A stretch of 33,891 nt of DNA. Origin: Bacteroidaceae bacterium. Lineage in GTDB: Bacteria > Bacteroidota > Bacteroidia > Bacteroidales > Bacteroidaceae. Below the pieces are notes generated by a model. It was given only the letters and a program-made list of their open reading frames with translations. It had not been told where the DNA came from and made no database searches. Every line of letters starts with the position of its first letter. The first letter of the stretch is position 1. Below are positions 16,080-25,060 of this stretch, piece by piece. A program made the position numbers and the translations under genes. The stretch is from the NCBI GenBank assembly GCA_017522785.1, contig JAFWYF010000038.1:1-33891 (forward strand). Reading direction: 5' to 3'.

Positions 16080-16568
16080 ATGAAAAAAATTGTTTTATTC
16101 GCAGCCATTGCTGCAACATTCACATTTTCGGCTTGTAACTCTTGTAACAACAAGCCTCAGCCTGTTGTACTGGAGAGTGAGACTGACAGTATTTACATGG
16201 TAAATGATTCTACCATTGCCGACATGCAAACCTTCGTATTCGAAGGGCTGATGCCCATGGATAATGGTCAGATAGGCGATGTCGTACTAACCATTAGAGC
16301 TTTGAGTTTAATGAACAATGGAGAATACGATATAAACAGTACATTCATGAATGGTAATATTCCTGCTACATGGAGCGACAGTGGCGAGACAATGATTTTC
16401 ATTGGTATGCCCAACGACAGCACCGCAATCATTTATGAACTAATATCGGACAACAACAATCCAAAGATTACCATGAAGATGAACAGCGACAGCACATTCA
16501 CGAAATTGGATAGTAAGATGCAGCCGGCATCTAAAGATAATGCTCATAAACTAATTCACAAAAAATAG
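16080..16568 (+). CDS. NlpE-like lipoprotein
   Basis: A 162-residue lipoprotein: short signal peptide, lipobox FSAC with Cys19, and a second Cys three residues on (CNSC), as in NlpE-type proteins. The mature part, FEGLMPMDNGQIGDVVLTIR..LMNNGEYDINSTFM, resembles the N-terminal barrel of the copper-resistance/envelope-stress lipoprotein NlpE (a G-x-LP opening, then strand-turn-strand), and the end (STFTKLDSKMQPASKDNAHK) fits too. The similarity is moderate. It probably sits in a membrane facing the periplasm. First gene of an apparent three-gene envelope operon; the next gene is 33 bp away. Confidence 0.65.
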   Translation: MKKIVLFAAIAATFTFSACNSCNNKPQPVVLESETDSIYMVNDSTIADMQTFVFEGLMPMDNGQIGDVVLTIRALSLMNNGEYDINSTFMNGNIPATWSDSGETMIFIGMPNDSTAIIYELISDNNNPKITMKMNSDSTFTKLDSKMQPASKDNAHKLIHKK

Positions 16569-16601
16569 TAATTAAGTACTAATCCAAAAAATTATTCAAT
16601 T

Positions 16602-17222
16602 ATGAGAAACTATGCATTATTTACACTAATTGCTTTGGCTCTGCTTGCTACATCGTGCGAGAAGGAACCCGACACCGACAAACTGGATAATGATTATCTG
16701 GTTTACACAAACTATGACAAGAATGTCAATTTCGAGGAATTGAATTACATCCATGTTATTGACAGTATTCTAATCATTGACGATAATGCAAAACCGACTT
16801 ATTGGAACAATGACAATTCCGACAAAGTGGTAAATGCATTTATTCGCAACTTGGAAGAGTATGGTTATACAATTGTAGAAAACAGTGATGTTGCCGAAAT
16901 GGTACTACAGTTAAGCTACGTAAGCAACACCTACTATTTTAACAATTATGGTGCAGGACCATGGTGGAACAGCTATCCCGGATATTGGAACTGGGGAGGA
17001 TGGGGCTGGTACTATCCCTACTCTTTCATTTATAGTTACAGTACAGGCTCCATTATTGGTGAGTTGGTTGGAACAACCCCATCGACTGTTGCAAGCGACA
17101 AATTACCGGTTCTTTGGAACACTTATATATGTGGTTTGCTAAATGGTAATTCGTTGAGTTTATCGAGAACTTTGACTGCTATAGACCAAGCTTTCACTCA
17201 ATCTCCTTATTTAGATAAATAG
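16602..17222 (+). CDS. DUF4136-like lipoprotein
   Basis: A 206-residue lipoprotein with signal peptide and lipobox ATSC. The opening YLVYTNYDKNVNFEELNYIH matches the start of the DUF4136 family, as does the middle (VVNAFIRNLEEYGYTIVENS), where the nucleotide-free helix-strand unit is conserved. An aromatic and glycine-rich stretch follows (AGPWWNSYPGYWNWGGWGWY). Members are envelope lipoproteins of unknown function. It lies between the NlpE-like gene (33 bp) and a beta-barrel gene (26 bp), so a shared role at the outer membrane is likely. Confidence 0.75.
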   Translation: MRNYALFTLIALALLATSCEKEPDTDKLDNDYLVYTNYDKNVNFEELNYIHVIDSILIIDDNAKPTYWNNDNSDKVVNAFIRNLEEYGYTIVENSDVAEMVLQLSYVSNTYYFNNYGAGPWWNSYPGYWNWGGWGWYYPYSFIYSYSTGSIIGELVGTTPSTVASDKLPVLWNTYICGLLNGNSLSLSRTLTAIDQAFTQSPYLDK

Positions 17223-17248
17223 TGGTATAACATTAAATTCCATTCTGT

Positions 17249-17869
17249 ATGAAAAGAGTTAGAAATATTTTAGGAGCAACGCTTCTTGCAGTTTTAATGT
17301 GTGTGCCATCTGCAAGTAAGGCGCAAATATCACTCGATAGTTATTTTAATATCGATTGGCAGTTCAACATTCCATTGAGCAACAATTTCTCAAATGGGGC
17401 AAGTGGCTGGGGTATGAACTTCGAAGGAGGTTATTATGTTACTCAAAGTATTGCGGTTGGAGGATTTCTGAACTTTCACACCAACAACGACTATTTTTCT
17501 CGTCGCACAATTCATCTTAGTGAAACATTGTCGATGAATAGCGACCAACAGCATCAGATGTTTACTTTGCCATTTGGTGCATTAGTGCGCTATCGATTTA
17601 TTGAGTCCGATTTTCAACCATACGTTGGAATGAAACTTGGCGCATGTTACTCTGAGTTCAGCAACTATTATTACATTTTTGTAAGCGACCAAAGCCATTG
17701 GGGATTTTACATGTCGCCTGAAGTGGGATTTAATTACTACCCATGGGCTAACGGTATGGGATTTCACATGGCTATATACTATAGTTTCGCAACGAATAAA
17801 TGCAATATTATGAGTTACGACCAAAGCACGCTGAACAATATTGGTTTTAGGCTGGGTTTAGCTTTCTGA
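17249..17869 (+). CDS. Outer-membrane beta-barrel protein
   Basis: A 206-residue protein with a cleavable signal peptide (LLAVLMCVPSASKAQ). The mature part has alternating amphipathic strands rich in aromatic residues and glycine: GWGMNFEGGYYVTQSIAVGGFLNF, FGALVRYRFIE, PYVGMKLGACYSEF, WGFYMSPEVGFNYYP. It ends in FRLGLAF, the C-terminal aromatic expected for barrel insertion by BAM. The size suits an eight-stranded OmpA/OmpW-like barrel. It is the last gene of the NlpE-like/DUF4136 operon, and a terminator begins 2 bp after its stop. Confidence 0.85.
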   Translation: MKRVRNILGATLLAVLMCVPSASKAQISLDSYFNIDWQFNIPLSNNFSNGASGWGMNFEGGYYVTQSIAVGGFLNFHTNNDYFSRRTIHLSETLSMNSDQQHQMFTLPFGALVRYRFIESDFQPYVGMKLGACYSEFSNYYYIFVSDQSHWGFYMSPEVGFNYYPWANGMGFHMAIYYSFATNKCNIMSYDQSTLNNIGFRLGLAF

Positions 17870-17870
17870 T

Positions 17871-17908
17871 AATAATAAATGACGGAAAAATTTCCGTCAT
17901 TTATTATT
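17871..17908. terminator. Bidirectional terminator between converging genes
   Basis: A perfect 18-bp inverted repeat (17871-17888 with 17891-17908) with a 2-nt loop and AT-rich flanks. It serves the beta-barrel gene on the plus strand and the membrane-protein gene ending at 17910 on the minus strand. Confidence 0.88.
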
Positions 17909-17909
17909 A

Positions 17910-19046
17910 TTATTCATATAGATAATACCACCAATATGTCCTCCGAAGTTCTTCATCTGCAGACGACTTTTTCATTCTATTACCCTGCTTTGACAAGATA
18001 CGCATTGCATCGAATTTATGTTGCAATGTAGTATCTACAATTTGTTCGCCATCATTTACAACATAGTTATATAACAATAGAGCCTCTTTGTAATGCGTGG
18101 GGAGGCTATCGACATTCTCTATATTATAATAATGCGATAGTTCTTCTTTGAATTGCAAAATGCGTTTTTCCAAGAGCAATGCACATAGATAATAATCTTT
18201 TACAATATTCGGCACACTGTCATTCCTTACATTTCGTTGCAAGCATTCAAAAACAGTCTCTTTGGATTTTCGCTCTATGCCTAATATTGCATATATGCTG
18301 TCGGGCGATAGCGGAGTTGTCCTTTGAACAGGTAGCAACAACCCACCAGAGGCAAAATGTTGTGGATAGTTGAATAGATTATCTCCCATTTTATTCTGCA
18401 ATGCCAAATAGAAGGCGCGTGATGCCGTTAGTTCTTGCGATGCCGAAGAGCAGTCTTTAGCAACATTCAACGCAGCATCTATATTTCCATGTTTATATTC
18501 GACATATGCGGCAGATTCATAGTTAAAATCTTTTTCTCCATCGGAGAGAAACCCGGTAAGCATGAACATTAGAGCAAATATCACCATGTTACGCCAAACC
18601 AGTCTGTTACTTTCAAGATTATAATCTTTTATTTTTGCAAAAAGTATTCTGCGAAGTATAAAAGAGATTAACAAATTAAACAAAACAACAGACAAAAAGA
18701 TGAACAACCATGGGAGAAGGTCTCCTTCATTAGTGTATATGCCTCTATTTATATCTGTTATGAAAGCTAGTAGTATGCACGATGGCAAATATGCCAATGC
18801 AGTCCATTCACGTTGAAATTTCAACAAACGATTAAGCCATATCGCTAATGTTGTGAGTGTTGCTGTTATAATGGTTGCTGCAATATATGGATTATAATCC
18901 AGTTTGCCGGTTGCGACATGGTCATATAACGCCTCGAGCAAAGGGGCCTTGTATAGCGATATATATGTAAAAGAGAATGCAACGAACAGCGTGGCACATA
19001 TTAGTGCCACTGTTCGTTGCATTCGTTTCTCGCTAACAGATCTCAT
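17910..19046 (-). CDS. Membrane protein with C-terminal helical domain, coupled to glgB
   Basis: The 378-residue protein has about five hydrophobic segments in its first 170 residues (near 12-31, 54-71, 81-96, 110-132 and 152-166). A soluble, helix-rich part follows, with TPR-like features such as YVEYKHGNIDAALNVAKDCS and RAFYLALQNKMGDNLF. I do not recognise the family with confidence; a short relative of DUF6057-type proteins is possible. Its ATG overlaps the glgB stop as TAATG, so it is probably translated by re-initiation after glgB. This is the only hint of a link to glycogen metabolism. Confidence 0.75.
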   Translation of the reverse strand: MRSVSEKRMQRTVALICATLFVAFSFTYISLYKAPLLEALYDHVATGKLDYNPYIAATIITATLTTLAIWLNRLLKFQREWTALAYLPSCILLAFITDINRGIYTNEGDLLPWLFIFLSVVLFNLLISFILRRILFAKIKDYNLESNRLVWRNMVIFALMFMLTGFLSDGEKDFNYESAAYVEYKHGNIDAALNVAKDCSSASQELTASRAFYLALQNKMGDNLFNYPQHFASGGLLLPVQRTTPLSPDSIYAILGIERKSKETVFECLQRNVRNDSVPNIVKDYYLCALLLEKRILQFKEELSHYYNIENVDSLPTHYKEALLLYNYVVNDGEQIVDTTLQHKFDAMRILSKQGNRMKKSSADEELRRTYWWYYLYE

Positions 19047-21064
19047 TATTTACTCTTCTTTTGTCTGTTTTTCTTTAACACCAAGGCTGTACGTGCCGGC
19101 AAATATAGTTGCAACCAACCCTTCTTGCGACGAGCATGTAACTTATCGTACTGTGTAAAGTGTACCTGATTATTATCGACAAAACCATTTCCTGCAAATG
19201 CCTTGTCGTCGGTATTCAGGATTATTGAGTAATCGCCTTCGGGAACCAACAAGCCATAGTCGGTAAATGAACGAGTAGGATTGAAGTTAAAGACAAAGAT
19301 TAAGTCGCGACGTGAAAAGGCAAGCACCTGATCGCCATCGTTATGCCATATTTCGCGCACAGGACGATCTTGGAAATTCTTAACATTGCCTATGAGCTTT
19401 GTCATTGCCTTATCGAAGTCGCCCAATGGAGCATAGAAATAGTCGGGATTATCCACCAAACTCCACTGACGACGTGCATATTTGTGGCTCCAGCCATTAC
19501 CCTCACGCGGAAAGTCAATCCACTCGGGATGTCCGAATTCATTACCCATAAAGTTAAGGTATCCACCATTGATGGTCGCCAACGTAATAAGTCGTATCAT
19601 TTTATGTAGTGCAACACCACGTGTTACCATACCTGTTTCATCGCCACGTTTAAAGTGCCAATACATATCGGCATCGATAAGACGGAATATAATTGTTTTA
19701 TCTCCTACAAGAGCTTGGTCATGACTTTCGGCATAGGAGATTGTCATTTCGTCCTTACGACGGTTAGTCAATTCCCAGAAAATAGATGATGGTTTCCAAT
19801 CTTCATCGCGACACTCTTTGATGACTTTAATCCAATAGTCGGGGATATTCATTGCCATACGATAGTCGAAACCGTACCCGCCATCATCTATAGGAGCTGC
19901 TAATCCGGGCATACCCGAAACCTCTTCAGCGATTGTTAGAGCATTGGGATTTACCTCGTGGATTAGGCGGTTGGCAAGTGTTAGATAGCAAATTGCATCA
20001 CCGTCTTGATGTCCATTGAAATAGTCGCCATAGCCACAGAATGCCTCACCCAAACCATGACTGTAGTATATCATTGAAGTAACTCCATCGAAACGGAAAC
20101 CGTCAAATTTATACTCTTCGAGCCAATATTTACAATTAGACAACAGGAAATGTACAACCTCGTTCTTGCCATAATCGAAACAGAGTGAATCCCATGCAGA
20201 ATGTACTCTGCGCTCTCCTGAATGGAAATATTGTGCGGGGTCGCCATCTAGCAAGCCTAATCCTTCGTTCTCATTCTTTACTGCATGTGAATGAACCAAG
20301 TCCATGATAACTGCAAGTCCCATGCCATGAGCGGCATCGATAAGTTCCTTAAGTTCTTCGGGAGTACCAAAACGCGAAGATGGTGCAAAGAAATTCGATA
20401 CATGATAACCGAAACTACCATAATAGGGGTGCTCCTGAATTGCCATTATCTGTATACAGTTATATCCATCGGCTGCTACGCGAGGAAGAATATTATCTTT
20501 AAATTCTTTGTATGTACCAACATATTCACCTTCTTGTGCCATTCCTATATGACATTCATAGATGAGCAGTGGTGAACGCTTTGGAGTAAATTTATTATTT
20601 TTAAATGTATACTCCTGCTGTGGGTTCCACACTTGAGCACTGAAAATTTTTGTTACCTCATCCTGTACAACACGACGAGTCCATGCCGGAATGCGTTCTC
20701 CGCAACCACCATTCCAATAGACTTTCATCTTATAGTGCTGTCCATGTTCAAGTGCTTTTCGGGGGAAACGTTTCTCCCACACTCCACCGGGCAACTGTTT
20801 TAGTTCGTATTGTGGTAATTCTTCCCAATTAGAGAAGTCTCCTATTAGCACGATTCTTGTGGCATTGGGTGCCCACTCACGAAATATCCATCCGGTAGTT
20901 GTTTTATGAAGACCAAAATAAAGATATCCCGAAGCGAAATCCGACAATGTCTGTCTGCCGTTCTTAGTAAGTTCTCTCTCCCTTTGAAGAAAATAGCGAT
21001 AACGTCCGTCTATCTCCAATGTGTATGGAGCCAAATAGGCATCGCGTTTAATAAGGTTCAGCAT
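19046..21064 (-). CDS. glgB: 1,4-alpha-glucan (glycogen) branching enzyme, eukaryote-like GH13 type
   Basis: Makes alpha-1,6 branches in glycogen. The 672 residues contain an N-terminal helical segment, a CBM48 domain (VLIGDFSNWEELPQYELK) and the GH13 barrel. Motifs include VIMDLVHSHAVKN, GFRFDGVTSMIYYSHG with nucleophile D326, the acid/base in IAEEVSGMPG (E380), and the third acid in ESHDQ (D449). MGNEFGHPEWIDFPREGN and the C-terminal sheet follow. The overall pattern is that of the eukaryotic (GBE1-like) branching-enzyme group found in Bacteroidota, not of E. coli GlgB. It is third in the MORN-yhcH-glgB gene order and its stop codon overlaps the next start. Confidence 0.95.
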   Translation of the reverse strand: MLNLIKRDAYLAPYTLEIDGRYRYFLQRERELTKNGRQTLSDFASGYLYFGLHKTTTGWIFREWAPNATRIVLIGDFSNWEELPQYELKQLPGGVWEKRFPRKALEHGQHYKMKVYWNGGCGERIPAWTRRVVQDEVTKIFSAQVWNPQQEYTFKNNKFTPKRSPLLIYECHIGMAQEGEYVGTYKEFKDNILPRVAADGYNCIQIMAIQEHPYYGSFGYHVSNFFAPSSRFGTPEELKELIDAAHGMGLAVIMDLVHSHAVKNENEGLGLLDGDPAQYFHSGERRVHSAWDSLCFDYGKNEVVHFLLSNCKYWLEEYKFDGFRFDGVTSMIYYSHGLGEAFCGYGDYFNGHQDGDAICYLTLANRLIHEVNPNALTIAEEVSGMPGLAAPIDDGGYGFDYRMAMNIPDYWIKVIKECRDEDWKPSSIFWELTNRRKDEMTISYAESHDQALVGDKTIIFRLIDADMYWHFKRGDETGMVTRGVALHKMIRLITLATINGGYLNFMGNEFGHPEWIDFPREGNGWSHKYARRQWSLVDNPDYFYAPLGDFDKAMTKLIGNVKNFQDRPVREIWHNDGDQVLAFSRRDLIFVFNFNPTRSFTDYGLLVPEGDYSIILNTDDKAFAGNGFVDNNQVHFTQYDKLHARRKKGWLQLYLPARTALVLKKNRQKKSK

Positions 21065-21117
21065 AGTCGTAAGTATTAATTAGTAATTAGTTAGAGTTTA
21101 CTTATTTTTTAAATTGC

Positions 21118-21564
21118 TTATATTGCAACTTTTATAATTATCTTTTTCAGTTTGACAGGTGTTACTGCCGGTGCATGACCATCTTGCGGAAAGAATATTG
21201 TGAACATTGAACGTTTTACATTCACATAATCGGTAGCAAGCATACCAACAGGATACAATGTTACATCGTTTTCATCACTGTAATCACCGTTAGGCAAATC
21301 CTGTAGAGGGGTGTATCCCATTACTTCGTCTGCTGTTAATGGAATCTGTATATCAATATATTTACGATGCACCTCTACCGGTACCTCCTCTTTTGTACGA
21401 GGTTGGGCCTCCATGACATTTGCGAATATCTCGTCGCCACAAATCTCATTTCGTCCCAAAGGCAGATTTTGCAAATCGGTATTCATTATAAAATCAATAG
21501 CCTTCTCAAAACGTGGATGCAATGCAGCATACTGTTTCAAATTTTTTAGAGAATCGAGAATCAT
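21118..21564 (-). CDS. YhcH/YjgK/YiaL family protein
   Basis: The 148-residue protein spans this cupin-like family (related to EbgC and to the sialic-acid anomerase NanQ/YhcH). Typical stretches are NLPLGRNEICGDEIFANV, VEVHRKYIDIQIPL with the metal-binding His and acidic residues, and FFPQDGHAPAV. Such proteins act on sugar anomers or bind sugars in the cytoplasm. No sialic-acid genes are nearby. It lies between the MORN protein (11 bp) and glgB (53 bp), which suggests an operon and perhaps a sugar-related role. Confidence 0.9.
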   Translation of the reverse strand: MILDSLKNLKQYAALHPRFEKAIDFIMNTDLQNLPLGRNEICGDEIFANVMEAQPRTKEEVPVEVHRKYIDIQIPLTADEVMGYTPLQDLPNGDYSDENDVTLYPVGMLATDYVNVKRSMFTIFFPQDGHAPAVTPVKLKKIIIKVAI

Positions 21565-21575
21565 AGTAATATTAA

Positions 21576-22793
21576 TTAATTGTTTTCACTTTGTCCTAAT
21601 ACATATTCACATTCGCGAATAACATTGCCTTCGCTATCTTTGACAATGAATTTCCCATTGCGTTGGCCATTACTAAAAGTGCCTTCGTAACGCATACCAT
21701 CTTTGTCTACCGCAACTCCCTTACCATGCTCTGTTCCATTAACAAAGCTACCACGATATTTTGTTCCATTTACAAGACGCAGAATGCCCTCTCCATGCAT
21801 GGTGTCATTACTCCAATCACCTTCATAAACATCTCCGTTGGCCCAAGTGTATACACCTTTTCCCGAGCGTTTGTCGTTACACCAATTACCTTCGTAGACA
21901 GCAGAATTCTCGAGTACCATTTTGCCATGACCATGACGCATACCGTTCACAAAGTTCCCTTCGTAGACAACGCTGTCGGCTGTTGTATATAAACCTTTTC
22001 CGTTCCATAGGCCATACTTATATTCACCTACATATTTGTCGCCATTGGCAAAGATATATTCCCCTTGTCCTTCGCGCATATCTTTCTTCCATTCTCCGTT
22101 GTATACATCTCCATTTGTAAAAGTATACATTCCTTTTCCGTCGCGGAAATTATTTTTCCACTCACCAACATATTTACTGAAATCGCTCCAGATGAATGTT
22201 CCCATTCCTTCGTGAACATCGTTTTTCCATTCTCCCACATACGATGCACCATTTGCATAGAAATAGCTTCCAGAACCACTACGTTTGTCCTCTACCCATG
22301 AGCCAACATATACATCGCCGTTCGGGTAGGTCATTTTTCCATATCCTTGCTGATAGTCGGTATGCCAATCGCCATCGTAAACACGACCATCTGAAAAATA
22401 ATAGATACCCTTTCCGTGATGACGACCTGCCAGAAAATCACCCTCATAGCGTTCTCCATCTTTAAAACGATAAATTCCTTTGCCTTCGCGCAAACCCTTC
22501 ACAAAGGAGCCTTCGTAAATATCTCCGTTCTTATATATGGCTTTGCCAATACCATGAGGACGTTTTCCTTTCATCTCACCAATGTAAGATGTACCATCTT
22601 TGAGTATTGTGGCTTTAATATTTTCGTTGGTATTTTTTGTGCTGTCTTTTTTAGAAAGAAGATTTGTCAAAGGAGAAAGTCCTTCTTTAACTGCTTCAAC
22701 ACCTTCCAATAGCTTTTCGGAAATGACATTTTGGCTATAGCCGACCAAAGAGAAGGCCAGCATAAAAAACAGTGTGTGTATCTTGTGTCTCAT
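21576..22793 (-). CDS. Exported MORN-repeat protein (14 repeats)
   Basis: The 405-residue protein has a signal peptide (LFFMLAFSLVGYSQ), a spacer of about 50 residues, and then 14 consecutive 23-residue MORN repeats beginning Y-x-G-x-[WFY] (for example YEGDWSNDTMHGEGILRLVN). A short polar tail closes it (RECEYVLGQSENN). MORN repeats form an elongated beta-sheet and usually mediate protein or lipid contacts. The export signal puts it in the periplasm or envelope. It is the first gene of the MORN-yhcH-glgB group, with a promoter about 140 bp upstream. A cell-envelope role is inference. Confidence 0.92.
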   Translation of the reverse strand: MRHKIHTLFFMLAFSLVGYSQNVISEKLLEGVEAVKEGLSPLTNLLSKKDSTKNTNENIKATILKDGTSYIGEMKGKRPHGIGKAIYKNGDIYEGSFVKGLREGKGIYRFKDGERYEGDFLAGRHHGKGIYYFSDGRVYDGDWHTDYQQGYGKMTYPNGDVYVGSWVEDKRSGSGSYFYANGASYVGEWKNDVHEGMGTFIWSDFSKYVGEWKNNFRDGKGMYTFTNGDVYNGEWKKDMREGQGEYIFANGDKYVGEYKYGLWNGKGLYTTADSVVYEGNFVNGMRHGHGKMVLENSAVYEGNWCNDKRSGKGVYTWANGDVYEGDWSNDTMHGEGILRLVNGTKYRGSFVNGTEHGKGVAVDKDGMRYEGTFSNGQRNGKFIVKDSEGNVIRECEYVLGQSENN

Positions 22794-22939
22794 TTACAAC
22801 TTTTTGTATTAAAAACAGTACACAAGACGAGTTAGTCTGTATACTATTAATTTACGAATATAGATACAACGAGCAAAAAACAGACGAAATCATTTCAATA
22901 TTTCACACTGCAAGCCGTACCTAATATTTCGGTTTACCG

Positions 22940-22971
22940 CAAAGATAACAAGATAGTTGAGAAAAGGCAAA
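22940..22971 (-). promoter_or_regulatory. Promoter of the MORN-yhcH-glgB unit
   Basis: On the minus strand, TTTG (22971-22968), 20 nt, TATCTTTG (22947-22940) match the Bacteroidota promoter. The leader to ATG 22793 would be about 140 nt, longer than for other genes here. Confidence 0.6.
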
Positions 22972-23020
22972 AAAATAAAAGATTTTAATCAAAAATAAAT
23001 GATAAAAGAATTTAAATAGA

Positions 23021-24289
23021 TTATGCTCCTACAACAACCTCAAACATCTTATCGCGTTGTAAATATTTACATGCAACTCTTTGAAGTTCTTCTGCATTTA
23101 CATTCTTAATATACTCCATGTACCTGTTGACAGTGTCGAATGGCTCTCCCGATAACCAAGCATTTATAAAAACTTCGCTTTTGGCAAGTGTTCCTTCGTA
23201 TTCACGACATAATTCACCAAAGGTATAATTGCGAACCAGTTCCAATTCTTGGTTTTTAATGGTTTCGCAGCACAAACGGTGCATCTCTTTATATACCTCG
23301 TCGATAAGAGGCTCCACATGGTCATTTGTTGTCTCTGTGGTTATCATAAATGCATTCTTTTTTCCGTAGGCATCTAATTCGGCCTGAATGTGATATGTAT
23401 ATCCGTTACGTTCACGGATATTACTCATGAGACGACTACCAAAGTATCCACCAAAAAGAATTGTAAGAAAGCGCATAGGGAACATATCTGCATGCGATGC
23501 ATCAACCGACATAGACCCTATTTTCACTGCACTTTGTAAAGCTTTTTCGACACATACCATCTTGCGACCTAACACAGAATGGTGCTGTGCTATATCAGAG
23601 GGCAGAATACCGATACCACTACCCCATGAGCTATTACCCAATCGAGTTGCTACAGCTTCGAGCATATTGTCGCTAACATTGCCTGCCATGAACATTGTGC
23701 AATTTTGTGAATTATACACTTGCCGGTGGTAATCTACAAGATTTTCACGAGTAATGGCATCGTAGTCCTCGGCACAGATAATGTGCCCAAGCGGATGCTC
23801 ATGTCCCCATAAAGAGTTTTCGAAGTGGCGTTGTGCCACCACCTCTACTTTTCTGCTGTTGATTAGAAAATAAGATTTATTATTGCGTCTTACTGTCTCT
23901 AAATTCTTTGACGAAAATTGTGGATTCATAACCATTGTACACAACACATCGAGCATAGGCTCAAAATGTTTTGCAAGGGTATACAATGTTATATGATTAC
24001 AGTTCTGCGAAGAATACATATCTATCCACGCACCGTAATTGTCAAATTTTCGAGATATTTCCGCCGAAGATAAACGCCCTGCTCCTTCGCGCAACATCCT
24101 ATTAGTAAAGAGTGCTTGTAAAGGTTTCTGTTGCACGCCATAACCACCACGAAACAACATATCGAAACGAACGACATCCTTGACATTACTCTCTAATGTG
24201 TAGAGTGAGATGCCATTTGTCATTTTCGTCTCTTTGGGCAACACCAACTTTGGCATTACCATTGGTTGTATTACCGGTGGTACAGGCAT
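23021..24289 (-). CDS. M16-fold (pitrilysin-like) protein lacking the zinc site
   Basis: The 422-residue protein has the two-lobed M16B fold. Where active members carry HxxEH (GLAHFLEHMLF), it reads LFTNRML (residues 60-66), so the metal ligands and catalytic Glu are replaced (L60, N63, R64). The second-lobe element NIRERNGYTYHIQAEL keeps the Arg and Tyr (R292/R294, Y297/Y299) that the non-zinc subunit of heterodimeric M16B peptidases contributes. It may therefore be the partner of a separately encoded zinc subunit, or a non-catalytic protein. No signal peptide is evident. It starts 3 bp after the kdsB stop and closes the PBP1A-kdsB-M16 block. Confidence 0.88.
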   Translation of the reverse strand: MPVPPVIQPMVMPKLVLPKETKMTNGISLYTLESNVKDVVRFDMLFRGGYGVQQKPLQALFTNRMLREGAGRLSSAEISRKFDNYGAWIDMYSSQNCNHITLYTLAKHFEPMLDVLCTMVMNPQFSSKNLETVRRNNKSYFLINSRKVEVVAQRHFENSLWGHEHPLGHIICAEDYDAITRENLVDYHRQVYNSQNCTMFMAGNVSDNMLEAVATRLGNSSWGSGIGILPSDIAQHHSVLGRKMVCVEKALQSAVKIGSMSVDASHADMFPMRFLTILFGGYFGSRLMSNIRERNGYTYHIQAELDAYGKKNAFMITTETTNDHVEPLIDEVYKEMHRLCCETIKNQELELVRNYTFGELCREYEGTLAKSEVFINAWLSGEPFDTVNRYMEYIKNVNAEELQRVACKYLQRDKMFEVVVGA

Positions 24290-24292
24290 ATA

Positions 24293-25060
24293 TCAATCGT
24301 TCCAAACAAGGCCGATAGATGCAGCAAACTCTTTTGCTCGCTCCAAATCTTCGGGAGTGTCTATGCCAACAGTCTCAATATCGGTTATGCCAACTCTGAT
24401 TTTATAGCCGTTCTCCAACCAGCGCAACTGTTCTAAAGATTCTGCAATTTCCATAGGAGATTGTGGCAAGGTTGTTATCTCGGAAAGAACATTAGTACGA
24501 TAGGCATACACTCCAAGATGTTTGTAGAATGTATGTTTTTCGAGCCACTCCGATTTGTCAACACCACGTAAATAGGGAATAACAGAACGACTGAAATACA
24601 TAGCATAACCCTTCTCGCTAAATACTACTTTAGGAGAATTTGGACACTCTAAACGCTCAATACCATCTTCTTTCTCAAAAGGTTTGACAAGAGTTGCAAT
24701 ATCGGTCTCTTCGTTATCGAAACATTTAATTAATGCTTCAACCTGTTTCTGTTGTATAAAAGGCTCATCACCTTGAATGTTTACTATTACATCGCAATCG
24801 AGATTAAGATTGCGATATGCGTCCAAACAACGCTCTGTACCATTTTTGCAATCTTCAGATGTCATAACAACTTTGCCACCAAATGCTTTAACACAATCGG
24901 CAATACGATTGTCATCGGTTGCTACATACAAGTCGTCAAAACAGTTCTGAACTTGTTCATATACTCTTTGAATTACCGGTTTTCCACCAAGCATTGCCAA
25001 TGGTTTTCCGGGGAAGCGTGTCGAAGCATAACGCGCCGGAATTATTCCTACAAATTTCAT
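24293..25060 (-). CDS. kdsB: 3-deoxy-manno-octulosonate cytidylyltransferase (CMP-Kdo synthetase)
   Basis: Activates Kdo with CTP to CMP-Kdo for the inner core of lipopolysaccharide, in the cytoplasm. The 255-residue length is normal. The nucleotide-binding N-terminus VGIIPARYASTRFPGKPL, YVATDDNRIADCV, and the metal/substrate motif VIVNIQGDEPFI are present, as is the region around YKHLGVYAYR. It follows the PBP1A gene after 81 bp and precedes the M16-fold gene by 3 bp. Linking LPS and peptidoglycan synthesis genes makes this an envelope block. Confidence 0.96.
   Translation of the reverse strand: MKFVGIIPARYASTRFPGKPLAMLGGKPVIQRVYEQVQNCFDDLYVATDDNRIADCVKAFGGKVVMTSEDCKNGTERCLDAYRNLNLDCDVIVNIQGDEPFIQQKQVEALIKCFDNEETDIATLVKPFEKEDGIERLECPNSPKVVFSEKGYAMYFSRSVIPYLRGVDKSEWLEKHTFYKHLGVYAYRTNVLSEITTLPQSPMEIAESLEQLRWLENGYKIRVGITDIETVGIDTPEDLERAKEFAASIGLVWND

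Noticed and set aside
21630-22620. Regular 69-bp periodicity as a CRISPR array or noncoding tandem repeat
   Set aside because: It is the codon-level echo of 23-residue MORN repeats within one open frame; the units diverge in DNA and there are no spacers.
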